A DNA stretch of 64,000 nucleotides from RGIG1902 sp034926865 (GTDB taxonomy: Bacteria; Bacillota; Clostridia; Oscillospirales; Butyricicoccaceae): assembly GCA_034926865.1 (NCBI GenBank), contig JAYFQP010000004.1, positions 1 through 64,000 of the forward strand. The letters run 5' to 3'. The position numbers and the translations under genes are program-made. The notes beneath the pieces were generated by a model that saw only the letters and a list, made by a program, of their open reading frames with translations, had not been told where the DNA came from and ran no database searches. Below are positions 9,501-17,388 of this stretch, in pieces. Numbering within the stretch: position 1 is the stretch's first letter; each line of letters starts with the position of its first letter.

Positions 9501-9637
9501 TGCTTAAAACAACGGGTACCGATATTGATAAGATCATGCCGCCTGTATCTCGGTTTGGCGGCGGTCGGGTCGAAAAAAAGCAAGGTATTATTGATAAGCT
9601 CACGAGGTTCTTTGAAAAGTACTTTGGTCTTGTTTGA
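6521..9637 (+). CDS. hsdR: Type I restriction endonuclease/translocase subunit HsdR
   Basis: This is a 1038-residue motor and nuclease subunit. The PD-(D/E)xK nuclease is near the N-terminus: Asp151, then Glu165 and Lys167 in HVELKRR. The SF2 helicase core has Walker A TTGSGKT (324-330), the DECH box (424-427), FTGTP and a motif VI-like QAYSRTNRI. All key residues are present, so the enzyme looks functional. It is coupled to hsdS by an ATGA overlap and ends the operon; a strong terminator follows about 40 nt downstream. Confidence 0.97.
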   Translation: MSTYNIIAATSESTVVAEYTPQAAQTGAYQSEAELEREFIHLLEEQKYEYITLHSEAELVANLRHQLELLNDYVFSDSEWDQFFTNCIASKNEGIVEKTRKIQDNHVQILHRDNGSTKNIRLIEKEHIHDNHLQVINQYEEEAGNHPTRYDVTILVNGLPLIHVELKRRGVAIREAFNQIERYQRDSFWVSNGLFEYVQIFVISNGTHTKYYSNTTRISHIKELDESGRRKSKKTSNSFEFTSFWADANNKIIPDLIDFTATFFAKHTILNILTKYCVFTSENLLLVMRPYQIVATERILNRIQTSTNLRTVGTRKAGGYIWHTTGSGKTLTSFKTAQLATALPGIDKVLFVVDRKDLDYQTMKEYDRFEKGAANSNTSTAVLKRQLENPNAKIIITTIQKLSAFIKRNKGHEAFTQHFVIIFDECHRSQFGDMHTAITKAFKKYHLFGFTGTPIFAKNAARNGKPTLKTTPQAFGGEPDGKGNNILPLHTYTIVDAINDENVLPFRIDYINTIKAKDGTKDKNVSAIDRERALNAPERISEITSYILERFDQKTKRNSKAYQHNVVTNVAKVAASKNKAEENRQKVRLFGFNSIFATASIEAAKLYYTEFKRQMAEKPECQLRVALIYSFSENEEIAGILDEENSEDTSALDDSSRDFLDSAISDYNAMFKTDYDTSADKFQNYYKDVSLRMKNREIDLLIVVNMFLTGFDATTLNTLWVDKNLKMHGLLQAYSRTNRILNSVKTYGNIVCFRNLQAETDEALALFGDKEAGSVALLKNYEAYYDGYDENGKHYPGYTELIDELMQKFPLGQAIIGEQNQKDFIRLFGAILRLKNILTAFDNFAGHEILFDRDFQDYQSIYIDLYQAYTKNKDGDKEYINDDIVFEIELIRQVEINIDYILMLVAKYHDSNCENKEFLVSIDKAINSSLQLRSKKELIEGFIRTVNTSTEVDADWRRFVLEQKESDLASIISEEKLKPDEARKFADNAFRDGVLKTTGTDIDKIMPPVSRFGGGRVEKKQGIIDKLTRFFEKYFGLV

Positions 9638-9678
9638 TCTGAAAATTACTGTTTGCCTTTAGAGTGCCTTGGAACAAG

Positions 9679-9720
9679 TAAGGCCTCACAGCTTTGAAAA
9701 CTGTGCGGCCTTATTTGTTT
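9679..9720 (+). terminator. Rho-independent terminator of the hsd operon
   Basis: Arms 9679-9691 and 9701-9713 pair over 12 of 13 positions (AAGGCC and CACAG segments with one mismatch). The loop is 9 nt, and a T-rich stretch follows. Confidence 0.9.
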
Positions 9721-9784
9721 TGCTTCTCAAGAGAAAATTCATAAAGTTACGAAAAAGCCGCCAAATCATAAGATCTAGCGGATT

Positions 9785-9851
9785 TGGTGGACCTGAACGG
9801 GATCGAACCGTCGACCTTACGGATGCGAACCTTACGCTCTCCCAACTGAGA
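9785..9851 (-). pseudogene. 3' tRNA-Ala(CGC) remnant, possible attachment site
   Basis: Read on the minus strand this shows a D-arm (CAGTTGGGAGAGC), an anticodon loop TTCGCAT with anticodon CGC and a T-arm GACGG-TTCGATC-CCGTT. The 3' acceptor strand CAGGTCC follows, ending in ACCA. The matching 5' acceptor strand (expected GGACCTG or GGGCCTG) is absent, and the anticodon stem has one A/G mismatch. This is what remains when an element integrates into the 3' half of a tRNA gene. Between 9720 and 10020 I see no protein gene, only this remnant and the hairpin at 9900-9933. Confidence 0.7.
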
Positions 9852-9899
9852 TGTGAGGATAAATTATTATTGTAATACTGCCAACCCAATGGATAGCTT

Positions 9900-9933
9900 G
9901 AAGAGGCATGGATCCGTCGACCCATGCCTCTTC
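9900..9933. repeat. Perfect 12-bp inverted repeat between tRNA remnant and pyrG
   Basis: GAAGAGGCATGG (9900-9911) and its exact complement (9922-9933) flank a 10-nt loop. No T-run follows on either strand, so it is not a typical terminator. It sits at the border of the presumed RM island. Confidence 0.6.
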
Positions 9934-10020
9934 ATCATTCCGTATCGGTTTGGGGTATGGTTCAATAAGTTTCCCTATTAAACCGCGCCTTTCAGCGCCC
10001 CCGTATTTCTTACGTGATTT

Positions 10021-11619
10021 TTATTCTTTATCCCTGACGGCAGCCTTTACAAACTCTCTGAAAAGCGGATGAGCCTTATTCGGCCTGCTCTTAAACTCAG
10101 GGTGATACTGCACTCCTACAAAGAAATCGTTTTTCGGTATCTCAACCGCCTCAACAAGATGCCCGTCAGGAGAAAGACCCGTAAGGCAAAGCCCGTTACT
10201 CTCCATAGCTTCCCTATAATCGTTATTGAACTCATAACGATGTCTGTGCCTCTCAAAAATAACGGGTTCCCCATATGCTTTATCCATCATGCTGCCCGGC
10301 ATTATATGGCATGGATACTTTCCGAGTCGCATGGTTCCACCCTTTGGAATATTGCCCTGCTGATCCGGCATCAAATCTATAACCTTATGGCGGGAGTTTT
10401 CGTCAAACTCGCCTGAGTTGGCATATTCAAGCCCGAGCACGCTTCTTGCATACTCGATCACCGCAATCTGCATCCCAAGGCATATGCCTAGATAAGGAAC
10501 ATTGTTGATTCTAGCCCAGCGGCAGGCAGAAATTTTCCCCTCAATGCCTCTGTTTCCAAAGCCTCCGGGTACAAGCACTCCGTCACAGTCTCCCAAAAGC
10601 TGGTCCGCATTTTCGTCATTTACGCATTCACTGTCTACCCATTTTATATCCACATAGGTATTATTCTCATATCCGGCATGGTGCAGCGCCTCGGCAACAG
10701 AAAGATATGCGTCATGAAGCGAAATATATTTGCCTACAAGCGCAATTTTGATACGCCTTTCGCGGCTTATGATACGCTGTACCATCTTCATCCACTCAGT
10801 CATATCCGGCTTTTGTGGTACAAGCCCCAGACGTCGGCTGACAATAACAGAGAAACCGCTTTCCTCAAGCATAAGAGGCGCCTCATAAAGAACTGGCACT
10901 GTTGTGCTTTCAACAATACATTCGGGCTGCATATTACAGAAAAGAGCAAGCTTGCTGCGGCTCCCCTCATCAAGATGTCCGTCAAGCCTGGCAACAAGTA
11001 TATCAGGAAATATTCCCTGGCCCTGCAGACCCTTTACACTGTGCTGGGCAGGCTTTGTTTTATACTCATCCGATCCGGGTATCTGAGGTATCAGCACCAC
11101 ATGTATAAACATGCAGTTCTCCTTGCCCACCTCAAGAGACACCTGCCTCGCGGCCTCCAAGAACGGCTGGCTCTCAATGTCTCCCGTCGTGCCCCCAATC
11201 TCTGTGATTACGATATCGGATCCGTTTTTGCGTCCTACGTTATATATAAATGATTTTATCTCATCGGTAATATGCGGGATGACCTGCACTGTCTGCCCCA
11301 GATACTCTCCTCTGCGCTCCTTATTAAGCACATTCCAGTATACCTTTCCAGACGTCAGGTTAGAGTATTTGTTGAGATTTTCGTCGATAAACCGTTCGTA
11401 ATGCCCCAAATCAAGGTCAGTTTCCGCTCCGTCCTCTGTGACAAAAACCTCTCCATGCTGTAAAGGACTCATGGTTCCCGGATCGACATTAATATATGGG
11501 TCGAGCTTCTGTGCCGCTATCTTATAGCCCTTTTCTTTGAGCAAACGTCCAAGTGACGCGGCAACAACACCCTTACCAAGCCCAGACACGACCCCACCGG
11601 TAACAAAAATGTACTTCAC
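10021..11619 (-). CDS. pyrG: CTP synthase
   Basis: This 532-residue enzyme makes CTP from UTP, ATP and glutamine, the last step of pyrimidine nucleotide synthesis. The N-terminal synthetase domain begins KYIFVTGGVVSGLGKG (P-loop), with KLDPYINVDPGTM. The C-terminal class I glutamine amidotransferase has the nucleophile Cys in GICLGMQ and the His-Glu pair in YHPEFKS. Length and motifs are complete. It stands alone, running towards the RM island, and marks the start of the housekeeping part of the window. Confidence 0.98.
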   Translation of the reverse strand: MKYIFVTGGVVSGLGKGVVAASLGRLLKEKGYKIAAQKLDPYINVDPGTMSPLQHGEVFVTEDGAETDLDLGHYERFIDENLNKYSNLTSGKVYWNVLNKERRGEYLGQTVQVIPHITDEIKSFIYNVGRKNGSDIVITEIGGTTGDIESQPFLEAARQVSLEVGKENCMFIHVVLIPQIPGSDEYKTKPAQHSVKGLQGQGIFPDILVARLDGHLDEGSRSKLALFCNMQPECIVESTTVPVLYEAPLMLEESGFSVIVSRRLGLVPQKPDMTEWMKMVQRIISRERRIKIALVGKYISLHDAYLSVAEALHHAGYENNTYVDIKWVDSECVNDENADQLLGDCDGVLVPGGFGNRGIEGKISACRWARINNVPYLGICLGMQIAVIEYARSVLGLEYANSGEFDENSRHKVIDLMPDQQGNIPKGGTMRLGKYPCHIMPGSMMDKAYGEPVIFERHRHRYEFNNDYREAMESNGLCLTGLSPDGHLVEAVEIPKNDFFVGVQYHPEFKSRPNKAHPLFREFVKAAVRDKE

Positions 11620-11692
11620 AGCATAACACTCCCTTTTATAAAAATTAAGCGCTCTGAGCAGGCAGTAAGCCCCGCAGAAAAAACACTTTTTT

Positions 11693-11721
11693 ACGCTACA
11701 CCAAATTCACCCTAAAGTCAA
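11693..11721 (-). promoter_or_regulatory. Possible promoter of pyrG
   Basis: On the minus strand TTGACT (11716-11721) is followed after 17 nt by TAGCGT (11693-11698), about 75 nt before the pyrG start. The -10 is weak. No obvious reiterative-transcription attenuator is seen. Confidence 0.35.
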
Positions 11722-12004
11722 GTAGTGAAATGGATTTTTCTGCAAAAAAACATTCGTTTTTTGCTTACTGACGGCTTGTTTTAAATAACAGCTCCTTAAC
11801 GAATACTTTCTAGTGGCTTGCTTGCTCTTCAATTCTATTGACCTTTTAATTTTTGTTTTTTCATCTTTAAGGCAAACTACAAGTACACCAAAAACCTATT
11901 ATGAATTAAAACAAGTTATTATTTATTAATATCGCAATTATTTTATTAAAAATCAATACTATTTTGACATTAAAAATTTTCTTGAAGTCTTTTTTTGATT
12001 TCTA
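11722..12004. other. AT-rich intergenic region between pyrG and glnN
   Basis: There is no gene, RNA or repeat that I can support here. The DNA is very AT-rich with T-tracts, as expected for the shared divergent promoter region. Confidence 0.6.
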
Positions 12005-12032
12005 TTGACTTTGCTATGTTAAAGGGTATATT
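12005..12032 (+). promoter_or_regulatory. Promoter of the type III glutamine synthetase gene
   Basis: TTGACT (12005-12010), a 16-nt spacer and TATATT (12027-12032) form a good sigma-A-type promoter. The predicted start of transcription lies only about 25-30 nt before the coding start. Confidence 0.65.
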
Positions 12033-12067
12033 CTTGTAGCATATTTTTTAATGAAAGGGTGACGACA

Positions 12068-14176
12068 GTGACAGAAAAAGGCGATCTACTAATAGAGACT
12101 TATGCCTCTAACGTCTTTGATGACAACGCAATGAGAAAGTATCTTCCGGGGGATACCTATAAGCAACTTCGGAAGACTATCAACGATGGACGTACACTTG
12201 ATCCCGCCATCTCTGACGCCGTTGCCAACGGTATGAAAAGGTGGGCTCTTGACAAAGGTGCCACACATTTTACACACTGGTTTCAGCCCATGACCGGATA
12301 CACAGCCGAAAAGCATGAGTCCTTTATAAACCCTCAGCGTGACGGAACCATAATCATGTCTTTTTCTGGAAAAGAGCTTGTCAGGGGCGAAGCCGATGCC
12401 TCATCCTTCCCCTCCGGCGGCATGAGAGCTACCTTTGAAGCGCGAGGCTACACAGCCTGGGACTGCACCTCCCCTGCCTTTGTAAAGGAAGGCACATTAT
12501 GTATCCCCACCTGCTTCTGTTCCTTTAACGGAGATATCCTTGACAAGAAAACACCGCTTCTTCGCTCTATGGAAGCCATTTCAGCTCAGGCAGTGAGAAT
12601 CCTGCGATGTTTTGGAGATGCAGAGGCAAAACGTGTAATCCCTATGGCCGGCGCAGAACAGGAATATTTTCTTATCAGCAAAGAGCTTTATTCAAAACGG
12701 CATGATCTTATGTTATGCGGCAGGACTCTCTTCGGAGCAAAGCCAGCAAAGGGCCAGGAGCTTTATGACCACTATTACGGCTCAATAAAAGAAAATGTAG
12801 CACAGTATATGAGGCAGGTTGACGAAGAGCTTTGGTCGCTGGGCGTTCCCGCCAAGACAGAGCACAATGAAGTCGCCCCCGCGCAGCATGAGCTTGCCGC
12901 TGTATTCAGCACAGCCAACATTGCATGCGACAACAACCAGCTGATAATGGAAACCCTCAAAAAAGTAGCTTTGAGAAACGGGCTGGTATGTCTGCTCCAC
13001 GAAAAGCCCTTTGCCGGCGTCAACGGTTCCGGCAAGCACAACAACTGGTCGCTGTCCGTAGATGGCAACCGTAATCTTCTCAAGCAGGGGAAGACCCCCG
13101 AAACCAACGCTCAGTTCATCCTTTTCCTCAGCGCCTTCATCTGGGCGGTTGACGAATATTCCGAGCTGCTGCGTGTTACTATTGCAAGCCCCAGCAATGA
13201 CCACCGTCTGGGTGGACACGAGGCTCCTCCCTGTATAGTATCGGTATTCCTGGGTGATCTTTTGAGCGATATCCTCCATGAAATCGAAACCGGCGGAGAA
13301 TCCACATTCCGTCAGGGAGGAAGCCTTAAAATAGGCGTAAGCTCTATGCCCTCTCTCCCCCAGGATATTTCTGACCGCAACAGGACTTCCCCCATGGCCT
13401 ACACTGGCAACAAGTTTGAGTTCCGCATGCTCGGCTCCTCCATGAGCATCGCCGACTGCAATACTGTCATCAATCTAATAATGACAGATATTCTCAATAA
13501 AATAGCAGATCGCCTTGAGGGATGTAACGACATCAACTCGGAAGTAAGAGATATAATCAAAGAAATAATGCGTGACCATAAGCGCATCATCTTTAACGGA
13601 AATAACTACAGCGAAGAGTGGGTAAGAGAGGCCGAAAACAGGGGGCTTCCCAATATCAGCAATTCTGTAGACGCCTTTGACGCCATTATCTCGCAGAAGA
13701 CCGTTGACCTCTTTGAGCGCTTCGGTGTCTTGACCCGCAGAGAGCTTGAAGCCCGCTACGGCATTTACCATGACAACTATGTCAGCACGGTCAACATCGA
13801 GGCCCTGACAATGGTAGAGATGACAAAGCGAAAGATCCTTCCTTCCATAATAAAGTACACACGCTTTGTATCCGAGACCCTTAATTGCATGAAAGATACA
13901 GGCCTTGCTCTTGACATCGCGCTGGAGTCAGGTATGCTCAAGGATGTAACCGCCTCCGCAGCTCAGCTGAAAACCAATCTCTCAAAGCTCGAAAAACTGC
14001 TGTCAAAAGCCCACTCAGATGAGTTTGCTTCCATCAAAGAGCTTTCGCTTTTCTACCGTGACAAGATTCTCCCCGCAATGGCAGCTCTCCGCGAAACTGT
14101 CGACAAGCTTGAAACAATGATCGGAGATGAATATTGGCCTATACCCACCTATACCGACCTTATGTTCGGTGAATAA
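12068..14176 (+). CDS. glnN: Glutamine synthetase type III
   Basis: This 702-residue ATP-dependent glutamate-ammonia ligase is of the long GSIII type found in Bacteroides, cyanobacteria and Clostridia. Recognisable parts are the N-terminal GSIII domain (THWFQPMTGYTAEKH), the glutamate and metal site AGAEQEYFL, KTEHNEVAPAQHE and the ATP-site segment NGSGKHNNWS. A C-terminal helical extension follows. GTG at 12068 is preferred because AAAGGG (12054-12059) stands 8 nt before it; GTG at 12059 would overlap that SD. It is monocistronic between its own promoter and terminator. No glnR or glnB is adjacent. Confidence 0.97.
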   Translation: MTEKGDLLIETYASNVFDDNAMRKYLPGDTYKQLRKTINDGRTLDPAISDAVANGMKRWALDKGATHFTHWFQPMTGYTAEKHESFINPQRDGTIIMSFSGKELVRGEADASSFPSGGMRATFEARGYTAWDCTSPAFVKEGTLCIPTCFCSFNGDILDKKTPLLRSMEAISAQAVRILRCFGDAEAKRVIPMAGAEQEYFLISKELYSKRHDLMLCGRTLFGAKPAKGQELYDHYYGSIKENVAQYMRQVDEELWSLGVPAKTEHNEVAPAQHELAAVFSTANIACDNNQLIMETLKKVALRNGLVCLLHEKPFAGVNGSGKHNNWSLSVDGNRNLLKQGKTPETNAQFILFLSAFIWAVDEYSELLRVTIASPSNDHRLGGHEAPPCIVSVFLGDLLSDILHEIETGGESTFRQGGSLKIGVSSMPSLPQDISDRNRTSPMAYTGNKFEFRMLGSSMSIADCNTVINLIMTDILNKIADRLEGCNDINSEVRDIIKEIMRDHKRIIFNGNNYSEEWVREAENRGLPNISNSVDAFDAIISQKTVDLFERFGVLTRRELEARYGIYHDNYVSTVNIEALTMVEMTKRKILPSIIKYTRFVSETLNCMKDTGLALDIALESGMLKDVTASAAQLKTNLSKLEKLLSKAHSDEFASIKELSLFYRDKILPAMAALRETVDKLETMIGDEYWPIPTYTDLMFGE

Positions 14177-14230
14177 CCCGGCTTTCCTTTTTATCAGTTA
14201 TCTCTTTTTAATCCATCTATATAATCCCGA

Positions 14231-14267
14231 AAAGAGCGCTTTGTCTTTGGACACAGCGCTCTTTTTT
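14231..14267 (+). terminator. Terminator of glnN
   Basis: AAAGAGCGCT (14231-14240) pairs with AGCGCTCTTT (14255-14264), with an inner TGTC/GACA stem, and runs into six T residues. Confidence 0.92.
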
Positions 14268-14282
14268 ATCTATAAATAAAAT

Positions 14283-14308
14283 CCCCGGCAGGGATGTTCC
14301 TGCCGGGG
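14283..14308 (-). terminator. Terminator of the O-antigen ligase-like gene
   Basis: CCCCGGCAGG (14283-14292) and its exact complement (14299-14308) form a 10-bp GC-rich stem. On the minus strand it is followed by ATTTTATTTAT. It lies 14 nt past the stop of the minus-strand gene. Confidence 0.85.
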
Positions 14309-14321
14309 ACGTTTGCAGATT

Positions 14322-15662
14322 CTAAAAAATTGCCAGCTTTGCAGCATCTTTGGTATATATGACCTTGCCGAATAACAACATATAAGAAAAATAAAACCCG
14401 GATGTTACGCTAAACAATATATGTCCGGCTATAAGCATATAGCCAGCGCAAAGCGCCAGAGAAACCAAACATGCCATCGGCATGAGATCCGCTTTCAGCA
14501 TTCCTAGATTCTTGAAAAAGTTGATGACAAACCCGAGACCGAGGCTTATATAAAGCCAGAGCATTAAAACTGCCCCGACAATTCCATAATACAGAACCAC
14601 CTCAAAGATATCCATTTCGATTATGGCGCTTTGGGTTCCTCTGCCCACACCAAAGAGGTAAGTAAAAACTCCTCCATCTTTAAACATTGTAAAAGCCCTT
14701 TTCAGCTTAACCTGCCTGCCTGAAAGCAGCGCCGTGGCTGCACCTTCCCTTTCGGCAGTATTGCTTGTGCTCATAAACGAAGTCCTGATTTCCGAAAAAA
14801 TGGATTCGGAAGCAAATACCGCTATTAACCCGAAAATAATAAGAACAGACAGCATAATAACGGCAAGACGCATAAGAAGCGTCTTGTCCTTTTGAGCAAT
14901 AAGGCGCCAAACGCCGCAAGCCGCCAAGACCGCCACAGTTACTATAACCGATATAAATGCCGTCTTTGTGCCTATAAGCATAAGGCATATAACCGTCAGC
15001 GCAGAACTGAGATTATATTGGATATATTTTTTAGGAGTAAAGTCCTTAAGCTGCATGAAAGAACACATTACTACAGGAAGCCCCGCCATAAGTATGGCTG
15101 TTATATCGTTGCCGGAATAAAAGAACCCTCTTGTGCCTCTATATCCATAACGGTCCGCATAGGTTGTGTATCCCAGCCCGAAAAGATATGATATTACTAT
15201 AGTCGCTGACAAGAGCAGAAGCGAAAAGCAAAGCACATCCTGAAGCCTTTTCAAAAGCTGTTCACGGCTGACACCCATGCGGCGGAATACGGCCATATAT
15301 ATAAGCACTACGGCAAGGTTATAAGCAAAACGGGCGATATACTGTATATCTGTGTAAAGGTTGAAAGAATAAAAAAACAATATCTCCCCTGCTACGGATA
15401 ACGCCCATGCAATCCCCACGGGTATAGCCGTAGCCAAGGCCTTCTTGTCGATCGTTATAATCGCATAAAGCGCGAACAGGACCAGCACGGCCATCCTTAT
15501 AAGAAGGCTTGGGGTGACAGGAATAGATATTGTGTCGAAGCTCTTCTCCGACAACGTTTCAAGGACCTTGATATAGACCCCGCTTATAACATCCAGAAAA
15601 GGGTTAATAATAAGAAAGGTAAGAAAAAACTTGTCCAGTTTTCTTGAAAAATTATCTGCCAT
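14322..15662 (-). CDS. O-antigen ligase/polymerase-like membrane protein
   Basis: This is a 446-residue polytopic protein with about 11-12 hydrophobic helices. A larger hydrophilic loop sits near residues 285-345 (TSNTAEREGAATALLSGR, then GVGRGTQSA). That architecture, with the big outer loop before the last helices, is that of the Wzy/O-antigen ligase superfamily, which in Gram-positives acts in cell-surface polysaccharide assembly. No glycosyltransferases or flippase are adjacent, so the substrate is unknown. It is monocistronic. Confidence 0.72.
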   Translation of the reverse strand: MADNFSRKLDKFFLTFLIINPFLDVISGVYIKVLETLSEKSFDTISIPVTPSLLIRMAVLVLFALYAIITIDKKALATAIPVGIAWALSVAGEILFFYSFNLYTDIQYIARFAYNLAVVLIYMAVFRRMGVSREQLLKRLQDVLCFSLLLLSATIVISYLFGLGYTTYADRYGYRGTRGFFYSGNDITAILMAGLPVVMCSFMQLKDFTPKKYIQYNLSSALTVICLMLIGTKTAFISVIVTVAVLAACGVWRLIAQKDKTLLMRLAVIMLSVLIIFGLIAVFASESIFSEIRTSFMSTSNTAEREGAATALLSGRQVKLKRAFTMFKDGGVFTYLFGVGRGTQSAIIEMDIFEVVLYYGIVGAVLMLWLYISLGLGFVINFFKNLGMLKADLMPMACLVSLALCAGYMLIAGHILFSVTSGFYFSYMLLFGKVIYTKDAAKLAIF

Positions 15663-15894
15663 TTCATTCTCCCATGAGATAATATACTTGATTTAAACAA
15701 TAATAAACTAAGCATGCAAAATGACAAAAAGGTTTGTTCAACCTCTCTGCCAATTAGAATCCATTAAATACCTGTGGATATTTTACCACATAGCAATATA
15801 AAAAACAAGCCGAACCATGGCGCTTACACATCAAGTTTTCCCAAAATTAAAAGCAGCTTAAAGACAGAACAACTTATATTTCACCATAAGAAAA

Positions 15895-15919
15895 GATACC
15901 GCCAAAATATGGCGGTATC
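15895..15919 (-). terminator. Terminator of the ornithine cyclodeaminase-family gene
   Basis: GATACCGCC (15895-15903) and GGCGGTATC (15911-15919) form a 9-bp stem. On the minus strand it runs into CTTTTCTTAT. Nothing else is supported in 15663-15894. Confidence 0.82.
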
Positions 15920-15939
15920 CCGGTTTGTGATTTAAAGGA

Positions 15940-16962
15940 TCAGACCCAAAGGGGCTTATCCCAAAGCATTAGCTTCTGTCCGATTCCCTTTTCAAGAGCG
16001 TTCATGTATAATTTGTGTGCTACCGCTACGTCTACCGAGCCTATACCATATGTGCAGCAGACGCAGAGCTCATCCTCACTCTCGCGGCCTGGCTTCTGCC
16101 CCGCCGCAAGCTGTGGCAGCGTGGATACCATATCCTCAGTAAGCTTGCCTTCCTCAGCCAGCTTATGAACAAGGGCTCCTGCCCCGTGTGAAAGCTGTGC
16201 CCAGTTGTCAACTACTTTTTTGTCAGCCTTGACAAGTATCTCGTCCTCTATCTCATAAGCGCTCATCTGAATAACTGTAGCATTGGGCTTTACCCATTCG
16301 GCTTTGAGGAAAGGCTTTCTCGATGTTGTTTCAGTTACGATGATGTCAGCATCCTTGGCCGCATCCTCCGTTGATGAGCAGGCAATGACATTATATTTGC
16401 CTTCATATTCCTTGGCAATGGCTTCAGCCTTGGCTATATCAAGATCGACCAGCTTAATCTCTTCAAGCGAAGGAACGGCCTCCATCATGGCCATAACCAT
16501 CGTTCTGCCAATAACTCCGGCCCCAACAAGACAAGCCTTCTTTGAATTCTTTGAGGCAAGATACTTTGCAGCAACACCTGCCGCCGCAGAAGTTCTCATT
16601 GCCGTGATAATTGTGCCATCCATGATAGCCTTTGGATAAACCGTTTTGGGATCTGACAAAATAACAACGTCAACGCCGTATGGCATGTCGGGCTGAGTCA
16701 TATTATAGACCGCTTCCGATGCCCACTTAAAACCTGCTATATCCACATCTCCGCCTATATAAGAAGGCATAGACATGCAAAATGAAGTCCAGTTTTCATT
16801 ACTTGGCATACCAAGCATTGTTTTTGGTGGGTTGATAATCTGGTTCTCTCCGATCATTTTGAAAGTCTTCTCGGTGACTCCCAAAATCATCTTCATATCG
16901 AGAAGGCCGGCGGCAATCGTATCTTCCTGCTTAAGGAATAAGATTTCAGGCTTATACATCAT
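15940..16962 (-). CDS. Ornithine cyclodeaminase/mu-crystallin family NAD(P)-dependent enzyme
   Basis: This 340-residue protein has the fold of ornithine cyclodeaminases. The N-terminal substrate domain contains PPKTMLGMP and the conserved KWASEAVYNM. A Rossmann domain with GAGVIGRTM (around residue 147) follows, with Asp ending the second strand (IKLVDLD). The family includes ornithine cyclodeaminase, alanine dehydrogenase-like enzymes, ketimine reductases and SbnB-type opine enzymes. The sequence alone does not separate these. It stands alone with its own promoter and terminator. In an amino-acid fermenter a role in ornithine/proline metabolism is plausible. Confidence 0.85.
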   Translation of the reverse strand: MMYKPEILFLKQEDTIAAGLLDMKMILGVTEKTFKMIGENQIINPPKTMLGMPSNENWTSFCMSMPSYIGGDVDIAGFKWASEAVYNMTQPDMPYGVDVVILSDPKTVYPKAIMDGTIITAMRTSAAAGVAAKYLASKNSKKACLVGAGVIGRTMVMAMMEAVPSLEEIKLVDLDIAKAEAIAKEYEGKYNVIACSSTEDAAKDADIIVTETTSRKPFLKAEWVKPNATVIQMSAYEIEDEILVKADKKVVDNWAQLSHGAGALVHKLAEEGKLTEDMVSTLPQLAAGQKPGRESEDELCVCCTYGIGSVDVAVAHKLYMNALEKGIGQKLMLWDKPLWV

Positions 16963-17021
16963 ATTTGTGCTCCTTTTATTATAATAATTCTGAGTTTCTA
17001 TATAGTTTTTAATGTGTTTCT

Positions 17022-17050
17022 ATAATATACCCGAAAGACGCATCAGTCAA
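17022..17050 (-). promoter_or_regulatory. Promoter of the ornithine cyclodeaminase-family gene
   Basis: On the minus strand TTGACT (17045-17050) and TATTAT (17022-17027) are separated by exactly 17 nt. They lie about 60 nt upstream of the start codon; the SD AAAAGGAGC sits at the proper place. Confidence 0.75.
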
Positions 17051-17213
17051 GTATAATTATTCAGAAATACCGGATAATTATTTAACTTAGTCATACTTTC
17101 ACAAGGCCCTCCTTTATTGAGCTTTTGCCGTTGTGAATATATAACAATTATAATGCATAATTAGTCTGTCAGCATCTGCCCTTCCGCCTATAGTTGGCAA
17201 TGGACAGGCTTTG

Positions 17214-17251
17214 GCAGAAATATCATATCTTTTTTTACCTGATATTTCTGC
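17214..17251. repeat. Perfect 12-bp inverted repeat upstream of the Pho-type box
   Basis: GCAGAAATATCA (17214-17225) and its exact complement (17240-17251) flank a 14-nt T-rich loop. It is the only structure I see in the stretch 17051-17278 between the two divergent promoters. It might be an operator or a stray terminator. Confidence 0.55.
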
Positions 17252-17278
17252 TAATTTAAAAATGCGACTTTTCAAGAA

Positions 17279-17341
17279 TTTGACTTAATTTTACACAGAT
17301 TTTACATTAGATGCCGAGAAATTTTACATGGCTAATATAAT
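17279..17341 (+). promoter_or_regulatory. Pho-type box and promoter for the phosphate transport/regulator operon
   Basis: TTTGAC (17279), TTTACA (17290), TTTACA (17301) and TTTACA (17323) start 11, 11 and 22 bp apart, all on one helical face. This is the arrangement of PhoP boxes in Gram-positives (TT(A/T)ACA repeats at 11-bp period). A perfect TATAAT (17336-17341) follows with no matching -35, as expected for an activator-dependent promoter. Confidence 0.75.
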
Positions 17342-17388
17342 AATTTAATTAAACTGAAAAAACTATGTAAAAAATGCGGGAGAAGAAT

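Noticed and set aside
9669..9875. 68-codon frame after hsdR
   Set aside because: It spans the terminator and the tRNA remnant; the product ...GGPERDRTVDL... is the usual artefact of translating across a tRNA.
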